From positions 1 through 64,000 of the forward strand of contig NZ_KK211233.1 of assembly GCF_000621205.1 (NCBI RefSeq): DNA of 64,000 nucleotides. The letters run 5' to 3'. This stretch comes from Halotalea alkalilenta DSM 17697 (GTDB taxonomy: Bacteria > Pseudomonadota > Gammaproteobacteria > Pseudomonadales > Halomonadaceae). The translations under genes were made by a program, and so were the position numbers. The notes beneath the pieces were generated by a model that did not search any database, was not told the DNA's origin, and saw only the letters and a program-made list of their open reading frames with translations. Positions 7,228 to 16,087 of the stretch are shown one piece after another. Positions within the stretch are counted from its first letter, which is position 1, and every line of letters begins with the position of its first letter.

Positions 7228-9021
7228 TCAACCTGGCTGGCTGACCAGCCAGGCGCTGTAGTAGGGCTTGAGCAGGGGCTTCTCGGCCAGCGGGTCGAAG
7301 TGGCCGAGCAGGTCCTCCCAGCGATCGGTCAGGTAGGCCTGCGGCAGGTGTAGCTCGATCGGCTGGTCGGTGACGCTATGGATCGCCAGCAGTCTTCTGC
7401 CATCGGCCATCGGTCCGCGCAGGAAGGCGAAGATTCCGGGGCCGAGATCGATCACCCGCTGCGGCACGTTGGGATGGAAGCAGGGCTCGCGCCGGCGTTT
7501 GTTGAGCAATTGGGTCATCGCCTTGAACACGAAGCGGGTCGGGGTCATCGCGCCGATCAGGTGGTCGAGCTCTTCGCGGCGCCAATGCTTGCGGTTGATC
7601 GCGCGCAGTTTGCCGGTGCGCGAGACGTTCTCGTGGTCGTTGGTGGTGCCGGTGAGGCTATGGAAGTAGACGCCGGGGATGCCCTGTAGTCCCATCATGA
7701 TCGTCTGGCTGCAGAGGAAACGCAGGATCTGCCAGGGGTCCTCGCCCTTGCGCGTGCCTTTCATCGCATCGAAGTAGGTGATGTTGATCTCGTAGGGTGA
7801 GTCGCGCCCGTCGCTGTCGGTCTTCATGCTGATGTAGCCACCGAAGCGCTGCATCAGGTCGAGCAGCTGCTTGATCTCGTGATCGGGTAGCAGCCCTTCG
7901 AGGGCGCGCACGCCGATGCCGTCATGGCTCGCGGTGAAGTTGAAATAGGTGCAGTCGTTGGGCAGCTCCGGCAGGGTGGCCGCCCATTCGGTGAGCGCCG
8001 CGGCGTCTCCCGAAGTCAGGGTATGGACCAGCAGCGGCGGCAGGGTGAACTGATAGACCATGTGCGCCTCGGCGCCGTCCCCGCCGCTGCGGTCGCCGAA
8101 GTAGCTCAGGTTTTCCAGGTGGGGCACGTTGGTTTCGGTGATCAATAGCGCCCCGGGAGCGACATGGTCGATGATCGCGCGGATCAGACGCACCACCGCG
8201 TGGGTCTGCGGCAGGTGGATGCAGCGGGTGCCGAGCTCCTTCCACAGGAAGGCGACGGCGTCGAGTCGCACTAGCCTCACGCCCTGGGCGAGGTAGTGCA
8301 GCAGCACGCCGAGCATCTCGAGCAGTACGTCCGGGTTGGCGTAGTTCAGATCGATCTGGTCGTCGGAGAACGTCGCCCAGACATAGCGCTTGCCGCGCCT
8401 GGTGTAGACGGGCACCAGCAGCGGGGTGTTGCGCGGCCGGGTCACCATCGAAACGTCGGTGCCTGGGTCCAGTTCGATGAAGTAGTCGCGACCGGGCTGG
8501 GTACCGGCGAGGAAGTCGGTGAACCACAGCGACTCGCGCGAGACGTGGTTGATCACCAGGTCGGCCATCAGGTTGTGATGCTTGGTGATGCGATGGATGT
8601 CGGCCCAGTCGCCCAGGTCCGAATTGACCTCCCTGAAGTGGACCACCGAGAAGCCGTCGTCCGAGCTCCAGGGGAAGAAGGGCAGGATGTGCACTGCGCT
8701 GAAGGTGTCGCGCATCTGCCCGTCGAGGAAGTTGTCGAGCGCCTGCAGCGGCGTCCGGTGGCCCTCGCCATCGATCAGGCTGTCGCCGTAGCAGATCAGG
8801 ATCTGAGTCGCCTCGCTCCACAGCGCCCGCGACGGGGTGGCGATCTCCTGGCGATAGTGGCCAAGCTGCTGGAGCAGGCGCCGGAGTATGGCTTCGGTGC
8901 GCTCCCCGCCGTAGATCAGGTACAGCTCCGCTCGTGCGCGGTCGATGAATTCCTGTTCGGAGAGAGCCTCAACCCGAGGGGCAAGGGGATTGGCGGATAC
9001 GTCGACATCTGCTGGGGCCAT
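7228..9021 (-). CDS. ggaP: GH13 sugar phosphorylase, probable glucosylglycerate phosphorylase
   Basis: Member of the sucrose phosphorylase-like GH13_18 group. The expected reaction is glucosylglycerate plus phosphate to glucose 1-phosphate plus glycerate. Catalytic residues can be placed: nucleophile Asp in LVRLDAVAFLWKELG, acid/base Glu in LLITETNVPH, and the stabilising Asp in TASHDGIGVRALEG. The barrel start GDSLIDG and the substrate-loop VHILPFFPWSSDDGFSV are also typical. The annotated start has GAGGA seven bases ahead; two earlier in-frame ATGs (9045, 9063) lack such a site. The gpgS/gpgP genes nearby favour glucosylglycerate over sucrose as substrate. The enzyme would let the cell recover carbon from the solute. 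Confidence 0.78.
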   Translation of the reverse strand: MAPADVDVSANPLAPRVEALSEQEFIDRARAELYLIYGGERTEAILRRLLQQLGHYRQEIATPSRALWSEATQILICYGDSLIDGEGHRTPLQALDNFLDGQMRDTFSAVHILPFFPWSSDDGFSVVHFREVNSDLGDWADIHRITKHHNLMADLVINHVSRESLWFTDFLAGTQPGRDYFIELDPGTDVSMVTRPRNTPLLVPVYTRRGKRYVWATFSDDQIDLNYANPDVLLEMLGVLLHYLAQGVRLVRLDAVAFLWKELGTRCIHLPQTHAVVRLIRAIIDHVAPGALLITETNVPHLENLSYFGDRSGGDGAEAHMVYQFTLPPLLVHTLTSGDAAALTEWAATLPELPNDCTYFNFTASHDGIGVRALEGLLPDHEIKQLLDLMQRFGGYISMKTDSDGRDSPYEINITYFDAMKGTRKGEDPWQILRFLCSQTIMMGLQGIPGVYFHSLTGTTNDHENVSRTGKLRAINRKHWRREELDHLIGAMTPTRFVFKAMTQLLNKRRREPCFHPNVPQRVIDLGPGIFAFLRGPMADGRRLLAIHSVTDQPIELHLPQAYLTDRWEDLLGHFDPLAEKPLLKPYYSAWLVSQPG

Positions 9022-9250
9022 CCAAGAGTCCTCGATCGTTGGCATTGTGGTCGCGCAAGCCATACCCGGCGGCCATGCTCGAGTTCCTTTGCGGCACTTG
9101 GCCCGGACGACCGGGCGAGGAGCGGGCTGAGCGCGGTGCGCAGGGTACGGTGTCTCCTAAGCATAAGACCTAAGTGGAGAAAAGTGGCAGGCGCCATGGC
9201 TTAAATCGATTGCTTTTCCCCCTGTCCATGGCCCAAACTTGCCGCGCAGT

Positions 9251-9374
9251 CAGGAGGGGAGTATTCCCCGGTCGAGCATCGACCAGTGCCGTTCTCGTCA
9301 GCACGGGCCAAAGTGGCCCCGGGAGCGGCGGCGCGAGCAAGCCCTCGGGCGTTCGCGTGGAAGAGACCTCCGGT
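9251..9374 (+). ncRNA. yybP-ykoY-type (manganese) riboswitch in the terC leader
   Basis: The conserved elements of this riboswitch class appear in order. GGGGAGTA at 9256-9263 is preceded by AGGAG. A GTTCTCGTCAGCAC segment follows at 9291-9304, then stems over the hairpin-rich middle (GGGCCAAAGTGGCCC and the GCCCTCGGGC region). AGACCTCCG lies at 9364-9372. GGAGG (9253-9257) pairs with CCTCC (9367-9371) as the closing P1 helix. The class binds Mn2+ and commonly controls TerC/Alx and MntP-type exporters, matching the gene downstream. The P1 3' strand CCTCCGG (9367-9373) is also exactly complementary to the terC ribosome binding site CCGGAGG (9422-9428), suggesting translational control. Confidence 0.85.
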
Positions 9375-9435
9375 AAACCCGCGCTCGGTCCCTATCAGGA
9401 TGGGAGCGTAAATTCCGTTTGCCGGAGGCAACCAC

Positions 9436-10428
9436 ATGCATGTCCCCCTTTGGGTGTGGATCGCGACCATCGCCGCGATCGCCGCCATCTTCGTGTTCGA
9501 TTTCTTCACCCACGTCCGTAAGCCCCACGCGCCGAGCTTCAAGGAGTCAGCGCTGTGGTCGGCGTTCTACGTCACTCTGGCGCTGCTGTTCGGCGCGGGG
9601 CTCTGGTACGTCTGGGGCCATCAGCACGGTGTCGAGTACCTGGCAGGCTTCATCACCGAGAAGAGCCTCTCGGTCGACAACCTGTTCGTCTTCGCGATCA
9701 TCATGGCCAAGTTCGGTGTGCCACGTGAGTTCCAGCAGAAGGCGCTGCTGATCGGTATCGTCATGGCGTTGATCATGCGCGGTATCTTCATCGCGGTCGG
9801 TGCCGCGGCGATCAATCAGTTCAGCTGGGTGTTCTACATCTTCGGGCTGTTTTTGCTCTACACCGCGTTCAAGCTGGCCATCGAGAGCTTCTCCCACAGC
9901 GAGGGCGGGGGCGAGTACGAACCCAACGCGCTGGTCAAGTACGCCCAGCGGCACCTGCCGATGCGTGACGATTTCGACAGCAACAAGCTGCTTTCGAAGC
10001 TCAACGGCAAGCGGGTATTCACTCCGATGATGCTGGTCATCCTCGCCCTCGGGGTCACTGACCTGCTGTTCGCGCTCGACTCGATTCCCGCGATCTATGG
10101 GCTTACCCAGGAGCCCTACATCGTCTTCACCACCAACGCCTTCGCACTGCTCGGCCTGCTGCAGCTCTACTTCCTGCTTGGTGGGCTGCTCGACCGGTTG
10201 GTCTACCTTGGCTTCGGACTGGCGCTGATCCTCGCCTTCATCGGGGTCAAGCTGATGTTCCACGCCCTGCACTTGAACACCTTGCCATTCATCAACGGCG
10301 GCGAGTCGGTCGGCTGGGCACCGGACATCCCGACCTGGCTGTCGCTCACCGTGATCATCAGCATCCTGGTGATCACTACCGTCGCCAGCCTGATCAAGAG
10401 CCGCGGCGCTCAGAGCACCGCTGATTGA
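9436..10428 (+). CDS. alx: TerC/Alx-family integral membrane protein, probable Mn2+ exporter
   Basis: Inner-membrane protein of 330 residues with about nine hydrophobic segments. Two characteristic acidic membrane motifs are visible: FITEKSLSVDNLFVFAIIM and LALGVTDLLFALDSIPAI. Both are signatures of the TerC family, and the length and the cytoplasmic loop after about residue 150 match the E. coli Alx type. Alx is linked to manganese export and to alkaline pH. A ribosome binding site CGGAGG lies seven bases before the ATG, and the leader carries a manganese-type riboswitch, so expression should rise when Mn2+ is in excess. A strong terminator follows. Confidence 0.88.
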   Translation: MHVPLWVWIATIAAIAAIFVFDFFTHVRKPHAPSFKESALWSAFYVTLALLFGAGLWYVWGHQHGVEYLAGFITEKSLSVDNLFVFAIIMAKFGVPREFQQKALLIGIVMALIMRGIFIAVGAAAINQFSWVFYIFGLFLLYTAFKLAIESFSHSEGGGEYEPNALVKYAQRHLPMRDDFDSNKLLSKLNGKRVFTPMMLVILALGVTDLLFALDSIPAIYGLTQEPYIVFTTNAFALLGLLQLYFLLGGLLDRLVYLGFGLALILAFIGVKLMFHALHLNTLPFINGGESVGWAPDIPTWLSLTVIISILVITTVASLIKSRGAQSTAD

Positions 10429-10458
10429 CGGACTCGCAGGCAGCAGCAAACTGGAACC

Positions 10459-10490
10459 CGGCCCGCCATCATTCGGCGGGCCGTTTTTTT
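10459..10490 (+). terminator. Intrinsic terminator after terC
   Basis: A 9-bp GC-rich stem (CGGCCCGCC with GGCGGGCCG) with a 7-base loop is followed by seven T residues at 10484-10490. It lies between terC and the convergent GlsB-like gene. Confidence 0.93.
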
Positions 10491-10529
10491 CGCTCGCGCG
10501 CAGGCGGGGTTCATGCCGCTTGCGACGAT

Positions 10530-10790
10530 TCAGACCCGGGCGACCTTGCGGTAGGCGACGACCGCGATCTGGGCGATGAGGCTGCCGATCACCGAGGTCA
10601 CCAGGCCGGTGACGCTGAATTGGAGCTCCGGCAGGATGGCGAAGATCGAGGCGATGAAGCTGGCCATCACCGCGCCTAGGGCACCGACGCCCATTGCGCC
10701 GAGATAGCCGATGCTGAAGCGGGACGATATGGCCAGGTTGGCGAGCGCACCGATGACGGCGCCGGTAATGATCCAGGAGATGATATCCAT
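10530..10790 (-). CDS. GlsB/YeaQ/YmgE-family small membrane protein
   Basis: An 86-residue protein with three hydrophobic segments rich in Gly and Ala: IISWIITGAVIGALANLA, then YLGAMGVGALGAVMASFIA, then VTSVIGSLIAQIAVVAYRK. This is the pattern of the transglycosylase-associated (Transgly_assoc/GlsB) family, often induced by general stress; its biochemical role is not established. The ATG chosen (MDIISW) has GAGGA eight bases ahead; a longer in-frame form starting at 10835 has no comparable site. It stands alone, convergent with terC. Confidence 0.83.
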   Translation of the reverse strand: MDIISWIITGAVIGALANLAISSRFSIGYLGAMGVGALGAVMASFIASIFAILPELQFSVTGLVTSVIGSLIAQIAVVAYRKVARV

Positions 10791-11029
10791 CGAAGGGTCC
10801 TCGTTTGCAAAGATGTGGACAGGGTGGTTTCCCATTTGAAGACAAGCTTAATCAATAGTTTTCCAAGCGTCGCCTCATTCCCTTGTGCATGGGTGTCGAC
10901 CCAGGGTGATGGGGCGGTGGCGAATGACGTGTTACTGTTGGTAATGTCGCAAGCCGAGCCGCGGCGTCCGATACCCTCGGGCTCCGGTGCGATGGCGACT
11001 TCCACTGGCAGATGATGGATTAGCGTAGT

Positions 11030-11521
11030 ATGCACTGTCCCTTTTGCGGCGCGCACGAGACCAAGGTAAGCGATTCGCGGCTGGTCGCCGACGGCGACCA
11101 GGTCCGTCGGCGGCGCCAGTGTCTGGGCTGCGGCGAGCGCTTCACCACCTACGAGACCGCTGAGCTGATCATGCCCCGCGTGGTCAAGGGTGACGGCACG
11201 CGCGAAAGCTTCGACCAGACCAAGCTTCGCGCAGGCATGATGCGCGCGCTCGAGAAGCGTCCGGTCAGCGTCGAGCGCATCGAAGCGGCGCTCGAGCACA
11301 TTCGCCAGCGCCTGCGCGCGCGCGGCGAACGCGAAGTGGTGGCGCGGGTGATCGGTGAAGAGGTGATGCGCGAACTGAAGCTGCTTGACCAGGTCGCCTA
11401 CATTCGCTTCGCTTCCGTCTACCGCCGCTTCGAGGACGTCGACGAATTTCGCGCCGAGATCGATCGATTGACCGGGGAGCCTTCCTCCACTTCACGCAGC
11501 GATGAGTCCGAACCGCGATGA
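11030..11521 (+). CDS. nrdR: Transcriptional repressor NrdR
   Basis: Represses ribonucleotide reductase genes in response to ATP/dATP. The N-terminus has the zinc ribbon [17 protein letters not shown] with a second pair in [13 protein letters not shown], giving four zinc cysteines. The ATP-cone follows ([18 protein letters not shown]), and the conserved end [19 protein letters not shown] is present. Length 163 is close to the usual 150 residues, with a Ser/Thr-rich tail. It opens the nrdR-ribD-ribBA-ribH-nusB cluster and its stop overlaps the ribD start in ATGA, a linkage common in gammaproteobacteria. The gap before it (about 190 bases) should hold the promoter. Confidence 0.96.
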   Translation: MHCPFCGAHETKVSDSRLVADGDQVRRRRQCLGCGERFTTYETAELIMPRVVKGDGTRESFDQTKLRAGMMRALEKRPVSVERIEAALEHIRQRLRARGEREVVARVIGEEVMRELKLLDQVAYIRFASVYRRFEDVDEFRAEIDRLTGEPSSTSRSDESEPR

Positions 11522-12726
11522 ATAAAGCAGAGCAGCAGATCGATGGCGGCGCCGCCGACATGCGCAGCGCCGGCCCACGTCATCCCGACGAGCACTTCAT
11601 GGCGCGGGCGTTGCAGCTCGCCGAGCGAGGCCTTTATACCACCGCGCCCAACCCCCGGGTCGGCTGCGTGCTGGTGCGGGAGGGGGAGATCGTCGGCGAA
11701 GGCTGGCATCGCCGGGCGGGAGAAGCCCACGCGGAGATCCTTGCGCTCGAGGATGCGGGCCCGCGGGCCCGTGGCGCCACCGCCTACGTCACCTTGGAGC
11801 CTTGCGCTCACCAGGGACGCACCGGCCCCTGCGCCGATGCTTTGATTGCGGCCGGCGTGGCGCGCCTGGTGGTGGGGATGGAAGATCCCAACCCCGCGGT
11901 CTCGGGCAGGGGGATCGCGCGCTGCCGTGAGGCTGGTATCGACGTGACCACCGGGGTCGGCGAGGCGCAGGCACGGCGGCTCAACCCCGGCTTCATCTCG
12001 CGGATGAGCAGGGGCCGGCCATACGTGCGGCTGAAAATGGCGATGAGCCTGGACGGTCGCTCGGCGATGGCCAGCGGTGAGTCCCAATGGATCACCGGCA
12101 ACCAGGCGCGGCGCGAGGTGCAGCGCTTGCGCGCCCGCTCCGGCGCGGTGATCAGCGGGGTCGAGAGCCTGGTCCAGGACGACAGCCGGCTGACCGTGCG
12201 CGAAGAAGAGTCCGGACTCGCCCCGGAGCAGATCGTCGCCCAGCCGCTGCGCGTGGTGGTCGACTCGCGTCTGCGCATGCCGCTGGCCGCGAGCATGTTG
12301 AGGGAGGAGGGGCGGACGTTGATCTTCACCCGCAGCTCCGACGAGGCCAAGCGCGCCAATCTCGAGGCGGTGGGGGCAGAGGTGCTGGTGCAGCCGCTCA
12401 GTGAGCAAGAGGAAGAGAGCGCCGCGCGCAGCGGTGTCGCCAGGGTCGATCTGGTCGCGATGATCGAGCATTTGGCCCGCATCGAGCAGTGCAATGAGGT
12501 GCTGGTCGAGACCGGTGCCAGTCTCGCCGGGGCGATGTTCAAGGCCCAGCTGGTCGACGAGCTGGTGCTCTTCGTCGCCCCGACGCTGATGGGCAGCTTC
12601 GCCCGACCGCTGCTCGATCTCGAGCTGACCGCGATGGACGAGCAGCAGCGCCTGGTGATCGACGACATTCGCGCGATAGGCAAGGATTGGCGTATCATCG
12701 CCCGCCCGGTGAGTGGCGACGACTGA
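11518..12726 (+). CDS. ribD: Bifunctional riboflavin deaminase/reductase RibD
   Basis: Catalyses deamination of the pyrimidine intermediate made from GTP, then reduction of its ribose chain. The N-terminal deaminase has the zinc site [14 protein letters not shown] (HAE) and [19 protein letters not shown] (PC-x(n)-C). The C-terminal reductase domain starts near residue 165 ([18 protein letters not shown]) and contains [20 protein letters not shown]. The first 20 or so residues are not conserved, and the MRSAG or FMARAL methionines downstream could be alternative starts; the ATGA overlap with nrdR favours the one given. At 402 residues it is a little longer than E. coli RibD. Confidence 0.95.
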   Translation: MNKAEQQIDGGAADMRSAGPRHPDEHFMARALQLAERGLYTTAPNPRVGCVLVREGEIVGEGWHRRAGEAHAEILALEDAGPRARGATAYVTLEPCAHQGRTGPCADALIAAGVARLVVGMEDPNPAVSGRGIARCREAGIDVTTGVGEAQARRLNPGFISRMSRGRPYVRLKMAMSLDGRSAMASGESQWITGNQARREVQRLRARSGAVISGVESLVQDDSRLTVREEESGLAPEQIVAQPLRVVVDSRLRMPLAASMLREEGRTLIFTRSSDEAKRANLEAVGAEVLVQPLSEQEEESAARSGVARVDLVAMIEHLARIEQCNEVLVETGASLAGAMFKAQLVDELVLFVAPTLMGSFARPLLDLELTAMDEQQRLVIDDIRAIGKDWRIIARPVSGDD

Positions 12727-12803
12727 TCTCCTTCCCGAGGATGCTCGTCGATCGCACTTCGCGATGGGCACCATGGATCAGCAATTAAGGATGGCTCAAG
12801 GGC

Positions 12804-13946
12804 ATGGCTCTATCTCCGATCTCCGCGCTGGTCGAGGACATCGCGCGCGGCAAGATGGTGATCCTGATGGACGACGAGGATCGCGAGAACGAAGGTGACG
12901 TGATCATGGCCGCCGAATGCGTCGAGGCCGAGCACATCAATTTCATGGCCCGGCATGCGCGCGGCCTGATCTGCATGCCGTTGTCCAAGGGACGGGCCAA
13001 GCAGCTGGGCCTCGACCTGATGGTGCGTGACAACGGCTCCGGCTTCGGCACCAAGTTCACCGTCTCGATCGAAGCCGCGAGCGGCATCACTACGGGTATC
13101 TCCGCCGCCGATCGCGCTCGCACGGTGCGCGTCGCCGCCGCGCGCGGCGCGGTGCCCGCCGACATCGTCCAGCCTGGGCACGTGTTCCCGCTGATCAGCG
13201 AGGATGGCGGTGTGCTGCGACGTGCCGGGCATACCGAGGCGGCCTGCGATCTCGCCGCGCTCGCCGGTTTCGAGCCCGCCGGGGTGATCTGCGAGGTGAT
13301 GAACGAAGATGGCACCATGGCACGGCGCGACGATCTCGAGCGCTTCGCCGAGGAGCATGGGATCAAGATCGGCACCATCGCCGAACTGATCCAGTATCGC
13401 ATTCTCCACCAGCGCACCGTCGAAAAGGTCAGTGAAGAGCCGGTGACCACCGCCTTCGGTGATTTCACCCTGCATGTCTTCCACGATGGGATCATCGACC
13501 GCCACCATCTCGCCCTGGTCAAGGGCAAGCCCTCGCACGACGAGATCACCACCGTTCGTGTCCATGTGCCGGACACCCTGCGCGACGTGCTCGCGCTGCA
13601 GAACCAGGGGGCGCGCGGCTGGGCCGGCCTCGAGGCCCTCGAGGCGCTGGCCCGTGCCGAGCGCGGGGTGATGGTGCTGCTCGACGACGACTGCTCGCGC
13701 CTGGATCTCAAAGATCAGCTCGATATCTTCACCGGGCGCCGTCGGGTGCCCCGCGATCGAGCGTCGGACGGCAGCGGCAATTACCTGTCGATCGGCACTG
13801 GGGCGCAGATCCTGCGTGCGCTCGGCGTCGGCAAGATGCGGTTGCTCAGTTCGCCCTGGCGCTTCTCGGCGCTGTCGGGCTTCGGCCTCGAAGTGATCGA
13901 GCAGCTCGGCGGCGATACCTTTGAGCCGCATCAGCCGGTAGAATAA
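12804..13946 (+). CDS. ribBA: 3,4-dihydroxy-2-butanone-4-phosphate synthase with degenerate GTP cyclohydrolase II domain
   Basis: The N-terminal DHBP synthase domain is intact: ILMDDEDRENEGDVIMAAE holds the acidic metal-binding loop, and the later GHVFPLISEDGGVLRRAGHTEA motif is present. It converts ribulose 5-phosphate to the four-carbon precursor of riboflavin. The C-terminal half (from about residue 210) resembles GTP cyclohydrolase II, but the zinc-binding cysteines of active enzymes (the C-x2-GD-x8-C-x-C pattern) are missing. This domain is therefore probably inactive, as in other proteobacterial RibBX proteins, and GTP cyclohydrolase II (ribA) should be encoded elsewhere. The riboflavin synthase gene often found between ribD and this gene is not here. 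Confidence 0.93.
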   Translation: MALSPISALVEDIARGKMVILMDDEDRENEGDVIMAAECVEAEHINFMARHARGLICMPLSKGRAKQLGLDLMVRDNGSGFGTKFTVSIEAASGITTGISAADRARTVRVAAARGAVPADIVQPGHVFPLISEDGGVLRRAGHTEAACDLAALAGFEPAGVICEVMNEDGTMARRDDLERFAEEHGIKIGTIAELIQYRILHQRTVEKVSEEPVTTAFGDFTLHVFHDGIIDRHHLALVKGKPSHDEITTVRVHVPDTLRDVLALQNQGARGWAGLEALEALARAERGVMVLLDDDCSRLDLKDQLDIFTGRRRVPRDRASDGSGNYLSIGTGAQILRALGVGKMRLLSSPWRFSALSGFGLEVIEQLGGDTFEPHQPVE

Positions 13947-14060
13947 GCCTCCCGCGTTGCCGCGGGCGCTACGCGCGGCAACCCTAGGATTTCGATTCGA
14001 GCCGCTGTCGCGGCTCCCATTTACTTGTCGGAAACGCCCATCTCGCGGGCAGAGAACACC

Positions 14061-14555
14061 ATGCATCCTATCGCTCAAGTGGAAGGCCGATTCGTCGATG
14101 TCGACGGCCATTACGTCATTGTGGTCGGCCGGTTCAACCATCACGTCGTCGATTCGCTGGTCGAAGGCGCGGTCGATAGCCTGGTACGCCACGGCGTCGA
14201 TGAGCGCCAGATCGACATCGTCCACGTTCCCGGGGCCTGGGAACTGCCGCTCGCGGTCAAACGGGTGCTGTCGCGTCGCGCTCCCGACGCGGTGATCGCC
14301 CTCGGCGCGGTGATCCGCGGCGGCACACCGCATTTCGAGCACATCGCTGGACAGTGCAACTCGGCGATGAACCGGCTGCAGCTGGATTTCGATACGCCGG
14401 TCGCCAATGGGGTGCTGACCGTCAATTCGATCGATCAAGCGATCGAGCGCGCCGGTACCAAGGCGGGCAACAAGGGGGCCGAGGCGGCGATGGCGGCGAT
14501 GGAGATGGTGTCGCTGCTGCGTCAGCTGGACGAAGCTCAGGAGGTGGCGTCGTGA
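14061..14555 (+). CDS. ribH: 6,7-dimethyl-8-ribityllumazine synthase
   Basis: Joins the RibBA and RibD products to form lumazine, the direct precursor of riboflavin, in large shell-like assemblies. Motifs: [17 protein letters not shown], then [15 protein letters not shown], then [17 protein letters not shown], with the catalytic His region, then [21 protein letters not shown] start at ATG (MHPIAQVEG) because family members begin just before the first strand; the frame is open upstream to a TTG at 14025, which would add 12 unconserved residues. The final codons overlap the GTG start of nusB. Confidence 0.95.
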   Translation: MHPIAQVEGRFVDVDGHYVIVVGRFNHHVVDSLVEGAVDSLVRHGVDERQIDIVHVPGAWELPLAVKRVLSRRAPDAVIALGAVIRGGTPHFEHIAGQCNSAMNRLQLDFDTPVANGVLTVNSIDQAIERAGTKAGNKGAEAAMAAMEMVSLLRQLDEAQEVAS

Positions 14556-15067
14556 ATCACCCCAGCCCTTCCGCCAAGTCTCCATCCAAGTCCCAGCTCG
14601 CACGCCGCGCGGCGCGCGAGCTGACCATCCAGGCGCTCTACCAGTCGCAGCTGCAGCAAAACGAAAAAGCGATCTCGACCATCGAAGCCGAGTTTCGCAG
14701 CCAGCTCGCCGATGACGACATGCCCGACCACGAGAACTGGGTCAAGGTAATGGCGATCGCCGACCTGGCGCTGTTCCACACGCTGCTCCACGGGGTCGCC
14801 GCGGCTTGTAGCCAGCTCGATGCCTCGCTTTCGCCGCTGCTCGACCGCAGCATCGACGAACTCGACCCGATCGAGCTCGCCATCCTTCGCCTGGGCGCAT
14901 ACGAGCTCGCCGAGCGCCCCGAGGTACCCTACCGCGTGGTGATCAACGAGGGCGTCGAACTGGCCAAGTCCTTTGGCGCGACCGACGGACACAAATACGT
15001 CAACGGCATCCTCGACAAGCTCGCGGCGCGGCTGCGCAGCGTCGAGGTCAAAGCTCGCGGCCGTTGA
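14552..15067 (+). CDS. nusB: Transcription antitermination factor NusB
   Basis: All-helical RNA-binding factor that pairs with NusE (S10) on boxA RNA during rRNA antitermination. The conserved start [17 protein letters not shown] is seen after a basic Ser/Pro/Lys-rich lead of about 15 residues. The C-terminal half has [16 protein letters not shown] and [16 protein letters not shown] followed by [12 protein letters not shown], all diagnostic. The start is GTG, overlapping the ribH stop, with AGGAGGT six bases ahead inside ribH. Length is 171 residues against about 140 in E. coli, the excess being the N-terminal lead. Confidence 0.94.
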   Translation: MNHPSPSAKSPSKSQLARRAARELTIQALYQSQLQQNEKAISTIEAEFRSQLADDDMPDHENWVKVMAIADLALFHTLLHGVAAACSQLDASLSPLLDRSIDELDPIELAILRLGAYELAERPEVPYRVVINEGVELAKSFGATDGHKYVNGILDKLAARLRSVEVKARGR

Positions 15068-15079
15068 GCGGGTACGCCC

Positions 15080-16087
15080 ATGCTCGGCGAATTCGATCTG
15101 ATCAAGCGCCACCTGGCCGCTCTGCAGCGGGGTAGCGCCCTGCGCTCCGACGGCTATCCGGAGTCACGCGATGCCCTCGCTGGGGTCGAGCTCGGCGCGG
15201 GCGATGACTGCGCGCTGCTGGTGCCAAGCCCGCATCACCTTCTGGCGGTGAGCGTCGATACCTCGATCGCCGATGTCCACTTCCCCGCGGATGCGCCGGC
15301 CGAGGCGATCGGTCATCGCGCGCTGGCGGTGAGCCTGTCCGATCTGGCCGCGATGGGCGCCCAGCCGCGCTGGTGTCTGCTCGCGCTGAGCCTGCCGGAG
15401 GTGGATGAGGCTTGGGTCGGCGAATTCTGCCGCGGCTTCCACGCTTTGGCTGCGCGCAGCGGGACCCGCCTGGTGGGGGGCGACCTGACCCGTGGGCATC
15501 TTTCGATTTCCGTCACCGTGCATGGCGAGGTTCGCCCCTCGGCGGTGCTGCGCCGCGACGGTGCCGAGGCTGAGCAGCTGATCGCGGTGAGCGGCCCGCT
15601 CGGCGGCGCCCGGGGTGGGCTCGAGGCGTGGCGCGGCGGCAGCCGCGCGTACGAACAAGATCCGCTGTTGCAGGCCTATCTGCGCCCGCAGCCCCGGATC
15701 GAGGCCGGAATCGCGCTCGCTGAGCTGGCCAGCGCCGCCCTCGATGTCTCCGACGGCCTCCTGGCCGATCTCGATCATCTTTGCCGGGCTTCCGGGGTGG
15801 GGGCGAAGATCGACCTGACCCGGCTGCCGCTGGCACCGGGACTGATCGCGGCGCTTGGCCACGAGCGCGCGATCGCCGCTGCCCTCGACGGCGGTGACGA
15901 CTACGAGCTCCTGTTCACCCTGCCCGAACACTATCTTGCCACCGCCCGCGCTCGCCTCGCCGGCTGTGGCTGCGAACTCAGGGTGATCGGCCGAACCACC
16001 GAGGCGTTGGGGATTCGCAACTGGCAAGGCGCACCCCTGGCCGCGAGGGGCTGGCGCCACTTCGATGGTGACGGGGACCAGGCATGA
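15080..16087 (+). CDS. thiL: Thiamine-monophosphate kinase
   Basis: Phosphorylates thiamine monophosphate to the active cofactor thiamine diphosphate using ATP. The AIRS/PurM-like fold is clear: GAGDDCALLVPSPHHLLAVSVD in the N-terminal part, LSDLAAMGAQPRWCLLALSL next, LVGGDLTRGHLSISVTV in the middle, and DVSDGLLADLDHLC with GGDDYELLFT near the C-terminus. These contain the metal- and nucleotide-binding acidic residues. The order nusB-thiL-pgpA is conserved in gammaproteobacteria. Its stop overlaps the pgpA start. Confidence 0.95.
   Translation: MLGEFDLIKRHLAALQRGSALRSDGYPESRDALAGVELGAGDDCALLVPSPHHLLAVSVDTSIADVHFPADAPAEAIGHRALAVSLSDLAAMGAQPRWCLLALSLPEVDEAWVGEFCRGFHALAARSGTRLVGGDLTRGHLSISVTVHGEVRPSAVLRRDGAEAEQLIAVSGPLGGARGGLEAWRGGSRAYEQDPLLQAYLRPQPRIEAGIALAELASAALDVSDGLLADLDHLCRASGVGAKIDLTRLPLAPGLIAALGHERAIAAALDGGDDYELLFTLPEHYLATARARLAGCGCELRVIGRTTEALGIRNWQGAPLAARGWRHFDGDGDQA

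Noticed and set aside
12727-12803. FMN riboswitch ahead of ribBA
   Set aside because: The gap is only 77 bases and lacks the conserved RFN elements; none was seen ahead of ribD or ribH either.
12810-14603. Open frame of 597 codons on the minus strand
   Set aside because: It runs opposite ribBA and ribH, both well supported by motifs.
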